A DNA stretch of 64,000 nt from Trichuris trichiura (GCA_037903355.1 JBAJFE010000049.1:124001-188000); one strand, 5' to 3'. Positions 1-10,147 are shown, numbered from the stretch's first letter. Numbers and translations: made by a program. The notes: generated by a model from the letters alone, not told the origin.

Positions 1-339
1 AACGAACACTTAAAAAAGCTGACAAGTTACAATAACGCAAAAGCCATACTCAACAATGGTACCAATCTAACCACACCGCGCGGCAGACCAATCGTGGACC
101 CAAAAATTACAATGGAAAAAGCCAAACAAGCCTCTGCTATAGTGGAACACGCGACGCAATGTACCCAACCACTCCATCCAAATGCTCTATGTTACGAAAA
201 CAATTTACGGTTAAGAAGGATTAAAGAAGCACTATATATAAGACATAATACGACCTATAACCGTGATCAAGGAGTGGACATAAGTGGGATTTGGACAAAT
301 GTTGTGACGCCGTATAATTGTTGCACAGTCAACAAATGA
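1..339 (+). pseudogene. GIY-YIG endonuclease C-terminal fragment of a Penelope-like element
   Basis: The frame is open from base 1 to the stop at 337-339, giving 112 residues that match the C-terminal half of the endonuclease domain in the longer reverse copy at 5146-7290. Shared landmarks are NEHLKKLTSYNNAK, GRPIVDPKITMEKAKQAS, EHATQCTQPLHP and the end YNCCTVNK. The catalytic GIY-YIG strand lies upstream, outside the window, so nothing can be said about whether the full copy is intact. In the element the domain would nick target DNA to prime reverse transcription. Confidence 0.75.
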
Positions 340-570
340 AATAAAAAAGAAAAAGAACAAGAAAAAGAAAAAGGAAGAAGAAAGAAAGAAGAAGAAAAAT
401 GAATGCAATATGAAAAGACAAATCTAGAGGACATAGGGAACAAGGAAAAGAATTGCGCTGACAGACCCAAATGCAAGAACCTACCAACGGTAAACTTTAA
501 AAAATGCCCGCTTTAAAATCCACAGAAACGACAGATGCCATTCGCTGCCAAAAACCATACCTAGAACTTA

Positions 571-620
571 TGACCGCTGCTGACGGGTCACGAATGACCC
601 GAAAGCTCCGGAGAGTTTAT
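571..620 (+). ncRNA. Hammerhead-ribozyme-like motif, PLE copy A
   Basis: Layout CTGCTGA, stem-loop GGGTCA-CGAA-TGACCC, then GAAA and a short stem III candidate (AGCT/AGTT) followed by a UH position. The core should read CTGANGA; here the fourth base of the core is C instead of A, so this copy is probably inactive. Terminal hammerheads are an established feature of Penelope-like elements. I could not find a convincing stem I. Confidence 0.4.
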
Positions 621-844
621 TAATAAAAGTTTATTAATAAAAGTCCATTCAACGGGACACGAAAAATCCGCACAAAAAGAAAGCAAACAATGAAATTATT
701 TGGTCCCGTACGAAGACACTATATCTTCAATGCAACTCGGTTAAGAAAGTCGACCAAGGGAGAGCATTAGGAAATTTTCGCCTTCTATTGCACGTTAACT
801 TTATACTTTGAGATTTCTCTTAGCTATGTTTCTAAGCCGTTCCT

Positions 845-2021
845 AAGGATGCTCTGCGGAAATATCTTCCAAACATTGCTACAGCGAGTGGAAACAGCAA
901 CCGTTGTTGCGAGGAATTCCGGGACTTGCTTAACAGGTGTGTTCTTCACGTTCTGTGAGCGCCTCTTAATCAGCTCCCCCGCTGAGTTTACCTGTTTGAT
1001 GCTGAACCCTGCGAATCGCCCAGTGTTTTCTTAAATATTAACCACGACGCACTGCGAAAGGCCAATTGTTTGTTCGGTAATATCAAAATAGATGTACATT
1101 TTAAGGTAAACTGACAATGCAACTTAAGCGCAGAAGACTAGTATTGTTCCATTCAGGCTCCAACCAGCCTACCTTACGCGCTTGAAAATTATGATGAGGA
1201 AGAGTTCCTGCACGGTTTTTTAGGAAAGAAGGGCCTGCGTTTTTTTCCGATACTGTATATCGTTTTCGATGTCTATTTTTTTCTGTTAGTTGTGATTTAC
1301 TTAGCTGTCCACGCGCCGTCCTTGCCATTTGTCAGATCCACACAGTTTACCCTCGTGCAGAAGTCTTACGGCTAACTTAAGCGACGAAGAGGAGAAACAC
1401 ACTGGGACACTTGCAGGCAGTTCCTGCTCGACGCATTCCGTTTCTTGGCAGCTGAAGCGTACGAATGATCTGTACAGTTGGCTGGATTATATCAAGAATA
1501 ACGCAGAAATGGAGCCATGCATCGTTTCAAGTCGCTTCATATTGGGAGAGGTACATTTTATTCTTGTAACTCATTAATCAGCTTGTAGCCCTTCAATGAT
1601 TTTTGGTGGAAGCAATGTTTTACGTGCTGCAACAGAAACGAAGATCGAAAGTGACCCTACGCTCACTTGCTTCGGTAAGAGGACGATTTATGTACTTCTC
1701 TTTGAGCACATAACGTTTCTTTACCGGATCATAAACCTTCGTGAGGCGGAATGTTATTTACAGAGATAGTCTTGTTGGAGCTTTAGTAAAGCTTCAGCTT
1801 TCCGGCGTTTCACCTTCACTCCTCTTCAGCGGCTGAACTATAAAAGTACAGTTGAACATCCGTAAGCTGACTAGCCAAGAGGCGAAAGAAAACTAGTCAG
1901 CATAAGGAGGTTGTTGGTATAAGGGGGACCGACTGAATAGATTAGTACTGTACGCCCTTTTCTGCTCCACAGCGGCTATTTTATAGCCAGGTGCGTACAA
2001 ATGACCTTGCAGAATCATATA
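845..2021. repeat. Anonymous duplicated spacer, copy 1
   Basis: Lies between the Penelope 3' region and the Tigger element and is strongly similar to about 9885-11258 in the second block. It carries one exon-like ORF, open from a putative acceptor TTTACTTAG ending at 1304 to a putative donor GAG|GTACAT at 1550/1551 (landmarks LTANLSDEEE and SWLDYIKNNAE). No protein family is recognised. No inverted termini of its own were seen, so it may be ordinary duplicated host DNA or part of a larger composite element. Confidence 0.55.
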
Positions 2022-3940
2022 CAGTCAGTTCACGTATAACGCGCGTTCATATAACGCGTTTTCCGTCATACTCGATTTTGAAATCGTAGCACTTTCTCAG
2101 ATAACGCGATTCTGTTTCCGTTCTTACGCGAATTTGCCAGCTGGAAAGCGTGGCCGTGTGGCAAAGTCTGCCCGTGTTTTCATCCTCCGAGAGCAAAAAA
2201 GGCCGAGCTGTTAGCTTATGCGCGTTCCGCGGTCACGAACAAGCGAAATGTGACAAAAACTTTTAGGATTCTTATCAGAAGTAGTGTCCGACCCAGCTGT
2301 GCATCCTGCAATATGCATACTCAAACAGGCTACCGATCGGTATTCATGTTCGGTGGAATAATTTGCGCTTGCAGGAACATCTGCACAGACGATGCTTCCA
2401 TTTTCAATTCTCCCGAAGCGCAGGCATCGCAGAGCTTTTCCAGTGAGTCGTAGTACGCTTGCACAGAATCTGGAAAGCATTCACACCGTCTCATTGCGAG
2501 CACAATTCGTAAGTATTTTGTCTGATTCCGCTATCTGAGGATAGTCTTTAAGTATCTGAAAATGTCTAAGCTTCCTGATTCGAAGTCACCTGGTAGTGGT
2601 GGAAAAGGAAAGGCGCTGACTGTTGGAGAGAAGTTTGAGATACTAAAACGGTATGAACTCAATGAGACGACACGTGATATCGTCAAAGCTACCGGCATAA
2701 GAAAAATCAACCTGCGGACCATTAGGAGCAATGCAGAAAAATTAAACAGACTTGCGTAAGCGGTACCAGTTCAAGTATTGCGATGTCAATAGAACAAGGC
2801 CTAAGATACTGGAAGAAATGGAAAAACTACTCAGCATTTGGATCGAAACTGAAACGACGAAAAGAATAGGAACAACGTTTTCACCATAAGACAAAAAGCA
2901 GTTGCCATTTACGAAGACCTTAAGAGACAGTGTACAAATCCTGCTGAAATTCCTCCATTTACTGCTAGTAGTGGTTGGTTCTGCCGTTTCAAGGATCGAT
3001 ACTGTTTTTGCAATGTTCGTCTCTGTGGCGAAGCATTAAGCGCGGACGTCGATGCCGCGCAAATATTTCCAACAGAAGTACAAACTTGGTCAAAGAAAAG
3101 GTGACCACCGAGGAGCTGCAGAAACTTTCTGTAGCAGGGGAAGCAGAAGGAAAGAAAGAGGATGAAAATCAGGAAGTTCCTCCGCCTCTCCGCGACAAAT
3201 GACCACTGCTGAGCTTTCAGATACCCTGAAGACTATTGAACAGCGTTTACAATGGCTCGAAGACAATGATTGTAATGCAGAACGCAGCGGGAAAACCACA
3301 AGAGGTATCCGAGCTTGTTTGGAGCCATACAAGCAGCTGCTGTACGAAAGAAGTACATGTGCGAAACAAAAAAAGCTCGAATTCTACTTTACTACAATGA
3401 AGAAACATTGTGACGATGAGGAAGCGCTACCTTCTACATCTAATAGGACCTCAGTTGGCCCGTAACAAAGGATAGTGAGATTAAAAAAGTGAGTTCAACG
3501 GAACTCCATTCTTTCCTGGTATGAGGTCGTTTACTTTAGTACTTAGAGGTACTCTTTCCACAAGCTAAAGACGCAAGCACGCCGCTCGTGAAAGCCAGTT
3601 TGAACTCTGTCGCTGTAAAGAGTTCTATCATAAAAGCTCTGCCGTTAACGTATGATCGCCGTAAAAGATGATGTTGTTCAGACCCCGTGTAAAAGGATCC
3701 ATACGTCAGCGTGCCTAACGGTAGAATAAGTAGCTCAGGTACATCATAATTCCTGTTTCTACCCAGCTTATTTAAGATATCTCTCCGTTGTTGTTTACAA
3801 GTAAACAATCCTTTTGACGCTTTGAACCAAATCGTGATTTTCCTATACTTTACATGTCTCCTATAACGCGATTTTATATAACGCGACATTTTTCAGGATT
3901 TTTAAGTGACCAAACGCTCGCGTTATACGAGAACTGACTG
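2022..3940 (+). mobile_element. Tigger/pogo-type DNA transposon copy 1, internally deleted
   Basis: Ends are inverted repeats: CAGTCAGTTCACGTATAACG at the left and its near-complement ending GAACTGACTG at the right, each flanked by TA (2020-2021 and 3941-3942), the expected pogo/mariner target duplication. Inside, 2562-3465 matches the transposase at 11798-13534 but with frameshifts and a deletion of about 830 bp spanning the DDE catalytic region (junction near 3101). It is therefore a non-autonomous derivative. Both termini look intact and could still be recognised by a transposase in trans. Confidence 0.85.
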
Positions 3941-3942
3941 TA

Positions 3943-4410
3943 TTTGTAGTAGCATGAATATGTCGTTGAAGTCGCAGTCAAAGTTGACTTGTGCTCTTCT
4001 GGTTTTGAACTTCTGTGTATGCAAACATTAATAAAGAATCCTCTCTTTCTCCTCTTGTACGTTTCAACGGTTTTATAGGAACGTTTCTTTGGAAAAAGAT
4101 ATGTTCCAGGCTGGCACGCAGACCGAGCGCGAAGCAAGAACAGTTTAATGGCAGAAGCAGCGCAGCAGAGCAAGCAGCTAATCTGAACGGGCACAAGCAA
4201 GCAGGGTGAGAGAACAGTGCAGAAAAGAGAAACGCCGTTGTTATCTCCGGGTGTACTATGCAAATTCCTGCCTTGCAGTGACTAATGGCCTGAAAGTAAG
4301 TCGTTAACTTCTGTGCCGTGAGGCACTCTTATTGACGTGTGTTCGGCGGCTATTTTCTAGCACATTTCCTTTTGGTTGGCTAGAATACGTACGCGTTTTA
4401 AAGCATTTCT
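3943..4410. other. Unassigned interval
   Basis: Sequence unrelated to the flank of the second Tigger copy. The open frames here have no recognisable domain or splice-supported structure. Nothing further seen. Confidence 0.5.
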
Positions 4411-4776
4411 TTGGTTTTGTCTCCCATCCTTTCGTACCTTTCGTACCTAAAGTCAGTGCCAGGAAGATCGGATTTCATTCTCGAGAACAGCTACTGTCAA
4501 CATATAACAGCTCTTGAGCTGTCATTGTTCAAGATCGCCAGCGCTAAAGAGAACGTAAAGCTCAATACGGAAGCTGTAAGCGATTCCTATTTGCCCATAA
4601 TTTTATTTTGTTGTATTGCTCAACCCAGGTGAAGAAAGATGTACATCGGTCCTTTGTCCAAAACGTCTGCTACTTGCGTCAGCGGGAGCAGCAACTTATC
4701 GATCAGCTTGAAACAATACCAAACCCGAAGAACCACAACTTGTCCCAACAGGAGTGCCTCCTCCAACAGAAGTTAG
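4411..4776 (+). CDS. ARA70-domain (NCOA4-like) protein, two exons, partial
   Basis: Two adjacent exons can be read. The first is open from 4411 and ends at 4575 before GTAAGC. The second is 4629-4776, between an acceptor CAACCCAG and a donor GTAAAC, leaving a 53-bp intron at phase 0. The joined product contains LSLFKIASAKENVKLNTEA then VKKDVHRSFVQNVCYLRQRE and QQLIDQLETI. This resembles the helical ARA70 repeat of nuclear receptor coactivator 4 (ferritin-binding ferritinophagy receptor) and its relatives: an 'LR.RE..L..Q.E' heptad-like helix after a VK-x-S segment. The start and the downstream exons are not found, and Penelope sequence begins about 40 bp past the last donor, so the gene may be interrupted or a fragment. 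The family call is by eye and moderate. Confidence 0.5.
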
Positions 4777-4865
4777 GTAAACTTGCCAGGAGAACTAAGG
4801 CAACTCGGTGTTTGGTTTCTTTTTGTAGGGATTTTTCGTGTCCCGTTGAATAGACTTTTATTAAT

Positions 4866-4911
4866 AAACTCTCCGGAGATTTCGGGTCATTCGTGACCCG
4901 TCATCAGCGGT
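4866..4911 (-). ncRNA. Hammerhead-ribozyme-like motif, PLE copy B (best copy)
   Basis: On the minus strand: GACCG, canonical core CTGATGA, an extra C, stem II GGGTCA-CGAA-TGACCC, then GAAA, stem III candidate and GAGAGTTT. Stem II is a perfect 6-bp hairpin, and both invariant core strings (CUGANGA and GAAA) are present. Stem I pairing is not evident next to the core; only a distal AACTT/AAGTT match is seen. It fits the minimal hammerheads known from Penelope-like elements, but activity is untested. Confidence 0.5.
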
Positions 4912-5145
4912 CATAAGTTGTAGGTATGGTTTTTGGCAGCGAATGCCATCTGTCGTTTCTGTGGATTTTAAAGCGGGCATTCTTTAAACTTTTCCGTTGG
5001 TAGGTTCTTGCATTTGAGTCTGTCAGCGCAATTCTTTTCCTTGTTCCGTATGTCTTCTAGATTTGTCTTTTCATATTGCATTCATTTTTCTTCTTCTTTC
5101 CTTCTTCTTCTTCCTTTTCCTTTTTCTTTTTTTTTCTTTTTTATT

Positions 5146-7290
5146 TCATTTGTTGAGTGTGCAACAATTATACCGCGTCACAATATTTGTCCAATTGCCA
5201 CTTATGTCCACTCCTTGATCGGTGTTATAGGTCGTTTTATGTCTAACATATAGTGCTTCTTTAATCCTTCTTAACCGTAAAATGTTTTCGTAGCATAGAA
5301 CTTTTGGATGGAGTGGTTGGGTACATTGCGTTACGTGCTCCACTACAGCAGTGGCTTGTTTGACTTTTTCCATTGTAATTTCTGGGTCCGCGATTGGTCT
5401 GCCTCGCTGTGTGGTTAGATTGGTACCATTGTTGAGTATGGCTTTCGCGTTATTGTAACTTGTGAGTTTTTTTAACTGTTCGTTAAATCTATGCTCTAGG
5501 GTGTTTACCGTTTCACCAAAATAAATCCTTGAGCAAGAACATTCAACCGCGTATATTAATCGTGTCTTTTTGTTTGTGGGGATTTTGGTTCTGTCTGTGC
5601 GGAGAATTGCCCTGAGGTTGGGCGAACTCTTGAAAAAGACTCTGAAGCCTAATCTTTTTCCTAATTGGATAATCTTTTTACCGAAACGTGCCACGTAAGG
5701 AATAACCAGACAAGTGTCGTGCGGAGTGTTTTGCTTTGGAAACTGACGTGTGCGAAACCTGTGGTTGAACACTTGGTTGATAAAGGATTTAGGATACCCG
5801 TTTTTGTAGACGATTTTTCTAATGTAGTTAATTTCTCGCTGGAGATATTCGGGACTGCATAAATTGAATGCTCTGTCTATCATTCCGTAGAGGATACCAC
5901 GCATTACTGAGCGTGGATGATGCTATGAGAAATTAAGGTATTGGTCAGTGTGTGTTGGTTTTCTGTAAACTCTGGTTTTTAGTCCTCGATTAGTGCGAAT
6001 AATCAGTGTGTCAAGACAGGTGAGGGTTCGATTTGATTCTTTCTCCATTGTGAAAACGGTTTGATTTGGGCAAACGCTATTAAGAAATTCTAGAAACTGT
6101 TGTTCCTTTCCATCTTTGATAATTACGAAGATGGCATCTACGTATCTTTTGAATAGTCTTGGGGCTATTTGCATGTCTACCGTTTACAACATTTGTCTTT
6201 CAAAACTCTCCATGAATATTTCGGCGAGGATAGGAGATGGTGGGTTTCCCATAGGGACTCCGTTAGATTGTTTGCAGAACTTATTATCAAACATGAGGTA
6301 GTTGCTTTCTTGCATGCAGAATGATACCAATTTGACAATGTGGAAAGGATTTAACTTGGTTCTGGTGAACAAATTTGTCTCTGTATTGAGGAGATTGTAT
6401 AGTGTGTCGAGAGTTTTTGAGATCGGAATGCTAGGGAATAAATCTGTTACATCGTAGCTAACTAAGATTTCGTCCGGTTCTGGATGGTACTCTCGTATTT
6501 CGTTGACGAAGGTGTTACTATTTTTGAGGAAGGACGGTTCTTTGCCAGTTAGTGGTTTGATCACCTTTTTCAAATATCGGCTGAGCTCACTTGTGGTGCT
6601 GTTAATTGTGGAAACTATTGGTCTTAGTGGGACCTTTGGTTTGTGCACTTTGGGCAGGCCGTAGAGCTGAGGGGGTCTGTAATTTGATGTGAAGCTAAGA
6701 TGCTTCGCCATCTTGATGATTTCTGGTTCGTTGGGTTCTGTGCCGTATGTCATGAGAAGGGAACGAAGATTCTTCCGTGACAATTCTGTAGGGTCATTGG
6801 GGAAAGGTGTATAACTGTCAGTGTTCAAGATCGTTATCATTTTTTCGTTGTAGGTGGTTCTGTCGTGTAGGACAATTCTATTGCCTTTATCTGCTTTAGT
6901 GATAATTCTGTCAGGCTGCCTTTTAAGCCGGTTTCGGTTTAAGCCGTTGACCTCATATCGGCTTAACTTTGGGGTAGTGTTGAAGCGGTGATCTAGGATT
7001 AGCGTAGATAAATCCCGCTTGATCTGCGTGGCTTTCTGTGGATCAACTGAAGATAGGCTTTCTTCAACCGAGGCAATGATGTCAAGATGGGGTGGCTGTT
7101 TAGGAGTTGGTAGAAAGTTCAGTCCTTTTCTCAGGATAGTTTTCTCACTTTCGTTTAGAGGTAAGGAGCTGAGATATTATTACCTTTGTGTTTAGGACCG
7201 AACCTCTGGTTCTTTGCGAAGGATTTCTGTAGGAGTTTCGAGCAGTCGTCGGGAATCTGGGCTGAAGGCTTTCAAATTTTTTTTTTACCA
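5146..7290 (-). pseudogene. Penelope-like reverse transcriptase / GIY-YIG polyprotein, disrupted
   Basis: From about 7140 downward one reading frame continues to the natural stop at 5146. It is broken by an in-frame TAA near 6184 (after ...ERQML) and a TAG near 5921 (after YLNFS, where copy D reads YLNFSSHHP). A frameshift sits near 7165, between RFGPKHKG and LPLNESEK. Order of domains: N-terminal ITKADKGNRIVL, fingers YGLPKVHKP and LRPIVS, palm VSYDVTDLFPSIP and GVPMGNPPSPILAE, active-site strand, then GIY-YIG segment RLIYAVECSCSRIYFGET. The active-site strand reads KRYVDAIFVI, so the second aspartate of YVDD is alanine. This copy cannot be functional. Confidence 0.85.
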
Positions 7291-7334
7291 CTTGTTTCTG
7301 CGATGTGAAAACTGTTTTTTGGCGAAGTCCACAT

Positions 7335-7714
7335 GCTTTATTGGTGAAACGGGAAACACCCTAGAGCATAGGTTTAACGAACACTTAAAAATGCTCACAA
7401 GTTACAATAACGCGAAAGCCATACTCAACAATGGTGCCAATCTACCCACACAGCGAAGCAGACGAATCGTGGACCCAAAAACTACAATGGAAAAAACCAA
7501 ACAAGCCTCTGCTGTAGTGGAACACGCGACGCAATGTAGCCAACCACTCCATCCAAAAGTTCTATGTTACGAGAACAATTTACGGTTAAGGAGGATTAAA
7601 GAAGCACTATATATTAGACATAATACGACCTATAACCGCGATTAAGGAGTGGACATAAGTGGGATCTGGAGAAATATTGTGACGCGGTATAATTGTTGCA
7701 CACTCAACAAATGA
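7335..7714 (+). pseudogene. GIY-YIG endonuclease fragment of PLE copy C
   Basis: Continuous with the endonuclease reading frame of copies A and B: FIGETGNTLEHRFNEHLKML, EHATQCSQPLHPKVLCYE, YIRHNTTYNRD. The CAA of copy A (NRDQGVDISG) is TAA here at 7643-7645. The reading frame then continues as GVDISGIW to the natural stop at 7712-7714. The N-terminal GIY strand is missing. Confidence 0.75.
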
Positions 7715-7964
7715 AATAAAAAAGAAAAAGAAAAAGGAAGAAGAAGAAAGAAAGAAGAAGAAAGAAAGAAGAAGAATGAAAGAAGAAGAAAAATGAATGC
7801 AATATGGAAAGACAAATCTGGAAGACATACGGAACAAGGAAACGAATTGCGCCGACAGACTCAAATGCAAGAACCTACCAACGGAAAACTTTAAAAAATG
7901 CCCGCTTTAAAATCCGCAGAAACGACAGATGGCATTCGCTGCCAAAAACCATACCTACAACTTA

Positions 7965-8012
7965 TGACCGCTGATGACGAGTGACGAATGACCCGAAAGC
8001 TCCGGAGAGTTT
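7965..8012 (+). ncRNA. Hammerhead-ribozyme-like motif, PLE copy C
   Basis: Core CTGATGA (7971-7977) and GAAA are intact, but the 5' strand of stem II has decayed to GAGTGA opposite TGACCC. The downstream GAGAGTTTATTAATAA is conserved. Probably an ageing copy of the motif seen in copy B. Confidence 0.4.
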
Positions 8013-8206
8013 ATTAATAAAGGTTTATTAAGAAAAGACTATTGAACGGGACACGAAAAATCCGTACAAAGAGAAACCAAACAATGAAATTACTTGGTCC
8101 CGTACGGAGACACTACATCTTCAATGCAACTCGGTTTAGAAAGTCGACCAAGGGAGAGCATTAGGAAATTTTCGCCTTCTATTGCACTTTAACTTTTTAC
8201 TTTGAG

Positions 8207-8358
8207 GTTGATGAGGATCCGTAGACCGGTTTACTAGAGACACGACAAGACACGCCGTACTGCGTGACACACACGCTAAGTGGCACACCAGCAATATAGT
8301 GATTAGTATTCAGGTACAAAAAAATACAGTATGAAAAGGTATAGAAATCCTGACAGAG
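8207..8358. other. 152-bp insertion present only in the second block
   Basis: Comparison with 800-815 shows the sequence TTTGAG|ATTTCTCTTAGC split here by 152 bp. The insert is bracketed by GAG on both sides, compatible with a 3-bp target duplication. Possible short inverted termini (AGGAT near the start, ATCCT near the end) are weak. No coding potential was seen. It could be a short non-autonomous element. Confidence 0.4.
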
Positions 8359-8480
8359 ATTTCTCTTAGCTATTGAAAATGCTATGTTTTGGTACGGGAC
8401 TGTATGTTTTCATACTTCAGCGTCTTTAATACGGTTGCTGTGTCCCGTTGGTAAGCACAAAAAAGAAAAAAGAAAAAAGA

Positions 8481-8524
8481 ACTACCAGAGCTTTCGGGTC
8501 TGTCGCGACCGGTCGTCAGCGGTC
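8481..8524 (-). ncRNA. Hammerhead-ribozyme-like motif, PLE copy D
   Basis: Minus strand reads GACCG, core CTGACGA, stem II GGTC-GCGACA-GACC, GAAA, stem III AGCT-CTGGT-AGTT and C as the cleavage-site H. Stem II differs in sequence from the first family yet remains paired, and the NUH triplet (UUC) is canonical. Preservation of the core in a diverged family argues that the structure was selected. Stem I remains unproven. Confidence 0.45.
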
Positions 8525-8779
8525 AATATCTGTGTAATGTATGCGGGGAGATTTCTCTTGCATCGTTTTCCATCATTAAACCGAGGATTTTAAAGTTCTC
8601 TGTTAGAGATTTCTTCTGCGACTGTCAGCTGCTTGTCTATTCTTTTTTTAGTCTATTCTTTTTTAAATTTCGTCCATTTTTGTCCCTTTGTTCTTTCCAG
8701 ATGACTTGTGGTTCCTATAAGTTTCCATTTGTTCCATGCTTGTAGTGACTTCTTTAACTTTGTCCGGTGTTTTTGTATC

Positions 8780-9851
8780 TTACCCATCAAGAGTGCAGCA
8801 GTTGTGGCGGGTGATAATATTTGTCCATACATGACTTATATCCGCCCCTTGATTTCGGTTGAAGGTTGTGTTGTGTTTGATGTAAAGGGCCTCTTTGAGT
8901 TTTCTTAGACGCAGGTTGCTTTCGTAACAAAGAACCTTGGGCCGGAGGGGTTGTTCGCAGTGTATAGCGTGTTCCACCACAGCGGAACCTTGAATAGCTT
9001 TGTCCATGGTGATTCTTGGGTTTGAGATTGGTCTTCCGCGTTGAGCAATTGGGGTGCCACTATTGTCGAGGATGTTTTTTGCTTTTTTGTAACAGTTTAG
9101 CTTTTTGATGTGTTTGGTGAATCTACTTTCTAAAGTATTGCCTGTTTCTCCGATGTAAACTCCTAAGCACGTACATTCGACTGCGTATACTGGGCCTGTT
9201 TTCTCGGTTGTAGGAATTTTTCTTTTGTCAGTACGAAGAATCGATCTGAGATTGTCGAAATTCTTGAAGTAGACTCTGAAGCCTAATCTTTTTCCTAATT
9301 AAATAATTTTCTCGCCTAGTCCTACTTTATAGGGAACAGCTAAATGTGGAGTGTATGAAATGTTTGGAACAGGGGGTTCACGTTTTTGGAGTTTGTACTT
9401 GAAAACTTGGTCAATTAAGGATTTAGGGTAGTGGTTTTTGTAAAAGACTTTTCTAATGCAGTTAAGTTCCGGCTTTAGATATTCAGGATCACAGATATTG
9501 ATTGCCCTGTCAACCATTCCGGAGATGATACCACGCATTACTGATCGTGGATGATGAGATGAGAAGTTGAGATATTGGTCAGTCTGCGTGGGTTTTCTAT
9601 AGACTCTGGTTTTAAGCCCTTCATTTGTGCGGACAATTAGCACGTCTAGAAAGGGGAGGGTTTTGCTTTCTTCTTTTTCCATGGTGAAAACTATTTGGTT
9701 TGGACGCATGTTGTTCAGAAATTGCAGAAATTGTTCTTGTTTTCCGGCCTTAATAATTACAAAGATATCGTCCTCATATCTTTTGAAGAGGAGTGGGGCG
9801 ATTTGTCTATCGACAGCTTCGAAAATTTTCTTTTCTTAGCTATGTTATGCT
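8780..9851 (-). pseudogene. Penelope-like RT C-terminus plus GIY-YIG endonuclease, one nonsense codon
   Basis: One reading frame from KIFEAVDRQIAPLLFKRYEDD (reverse-transcriptase active-site strand, here YEDD) through YLNFSSHHPRSVMRG and the linker to the endonuclease VYAVECTCLGVYIGETGNT, ending TRHNCCTLDG at 8780. A single in-frame TAA near 9299 (GEKII*LGKRLG) replaces the Gln of copy B. Unlike copy B, the GIY-YIG strand residues VY...VYIGET look canonical. Confidence 0.8.
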
Positions 9852-9948
9852 ATTTCTCTTAGCTATGTTTTTAAGCCGTTTCTAAGGTTTCTCTGCGGAA
9901 AGTTCTTCAAAACGTTGCTAAAGCGAGTGGAAACAGCAACCGTTGTTG

Positions 9949-10147
9949 TGTGGCGACCTACACTAACGAACAGGAAGACCAGGCCTCACTATGACTCAAG
10001 GCTACAAACAACCTAATTACAATTGTTTTCCTAGAACACAGGTTCGCGACCTAGCCTTGAACTGATACGTATATATGTAGCCGATAGTTGATCAGATTCA
10101 TTCTTGTCTTGTCGTTGTATGAAGTAAAGCTTCCGCGAGGCGCTTCA
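9949..10147 (+). mobile_element. Solo LTR, 199 bp
   Basis: The sequence TGTGGCGACC...GGCGCTTCA interrupts the spacer that is continuous in the first block (about 900-915). It is flanked on both sides by GTTG (9945-9948 and 10148-10151), while the empty site in block 1 has a single GTTG. A TATA-like ACGTATATATG lies in its 3' half. TG...CA ends, a short target duplication and lack of coding sequence fit a solo long terminal repeat left by recombination of an LTR retrotransposon. Strand is arbitrary, chosen from TG/CA and the TATA-like box. Confidence 0.7.

Larger units (their letters stand above)
1..640 (+). mobile_element. Penelope-like element copy A, 3' part
   Basis: 3' portion of a Penelope-like retroelement cut by the window edge. 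It holds the end of the GIY-YIG endonuclease ORF, a purine-rich GAA tract (about 340-405), a hammerhead-like motif and a TTTATTAATAAAAG unit repeated twice (616-645). The same order is found at 7376-8206 (forward) and 4814-5260 (reverse). The homology with the forward copy runs on past 640 to about 835 and then into the anonymous spacer, so the true 3' boundary of the element is not certain. Confidence 0.8.
4814..7290 (-). mobile_element. Penelope-like element copy B, long, reverse orientation
   Basis: Reverse-strand copy with 3' region (4814-5145), GIY-YIG endonuclease, linker, reverse transcriptase and part of the N-terminal region. The 3' region carries the same pyrimidine tract, hammerhead-like motif and TTATTAATAA segment as copies A and C. 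Its 5' end near 7290 faces the truncated forward copy C starting near 7335. A 5'-truncated partner in inverted orientation is a known Penelope arrangement. Confidence 0.85.
7335..8206 (+). mobile_element. Penelope-like element copy C, 5'-truncated
   Basis: Forward-strand copy beginning inside the GIY-YIG domain at FIGETGNTLEHRF and running through the GAA tract (about 7715-7795), hammerhead-like motif (7965-8012) and the shared tail ending about 8206. It is the counterpart of copy A in the duplicated block and closely similar to it along its whole length. Its 5' end abuts copy B head to head. Confidence 0.8.
8374..9851 (-). mobile_element. Penelope-like element copy D, second family, nested insertion
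   Basis: A 1478-bp reverse-orientation element from a diverged Penelope family, flanked by a 15-bp direct repeat ATTTCTCTTAGCTAT at 8359-8373 and 9852-9866. The corresponding site in the first block (about 814-828) is unoccupied, so the insertion happened after, or in only one copy of, the duplication. It is 5'-truncated just before the active-site strand of the reverse transcriptase. Confidence 0.8.

Noticed and set aside
3536..4263. 117- and 129-codon minus-strand ORFs
   Set aside because: The first spans the Tigger 3' terminus and the second has no domain, no splice support and no counterpart in the second block.
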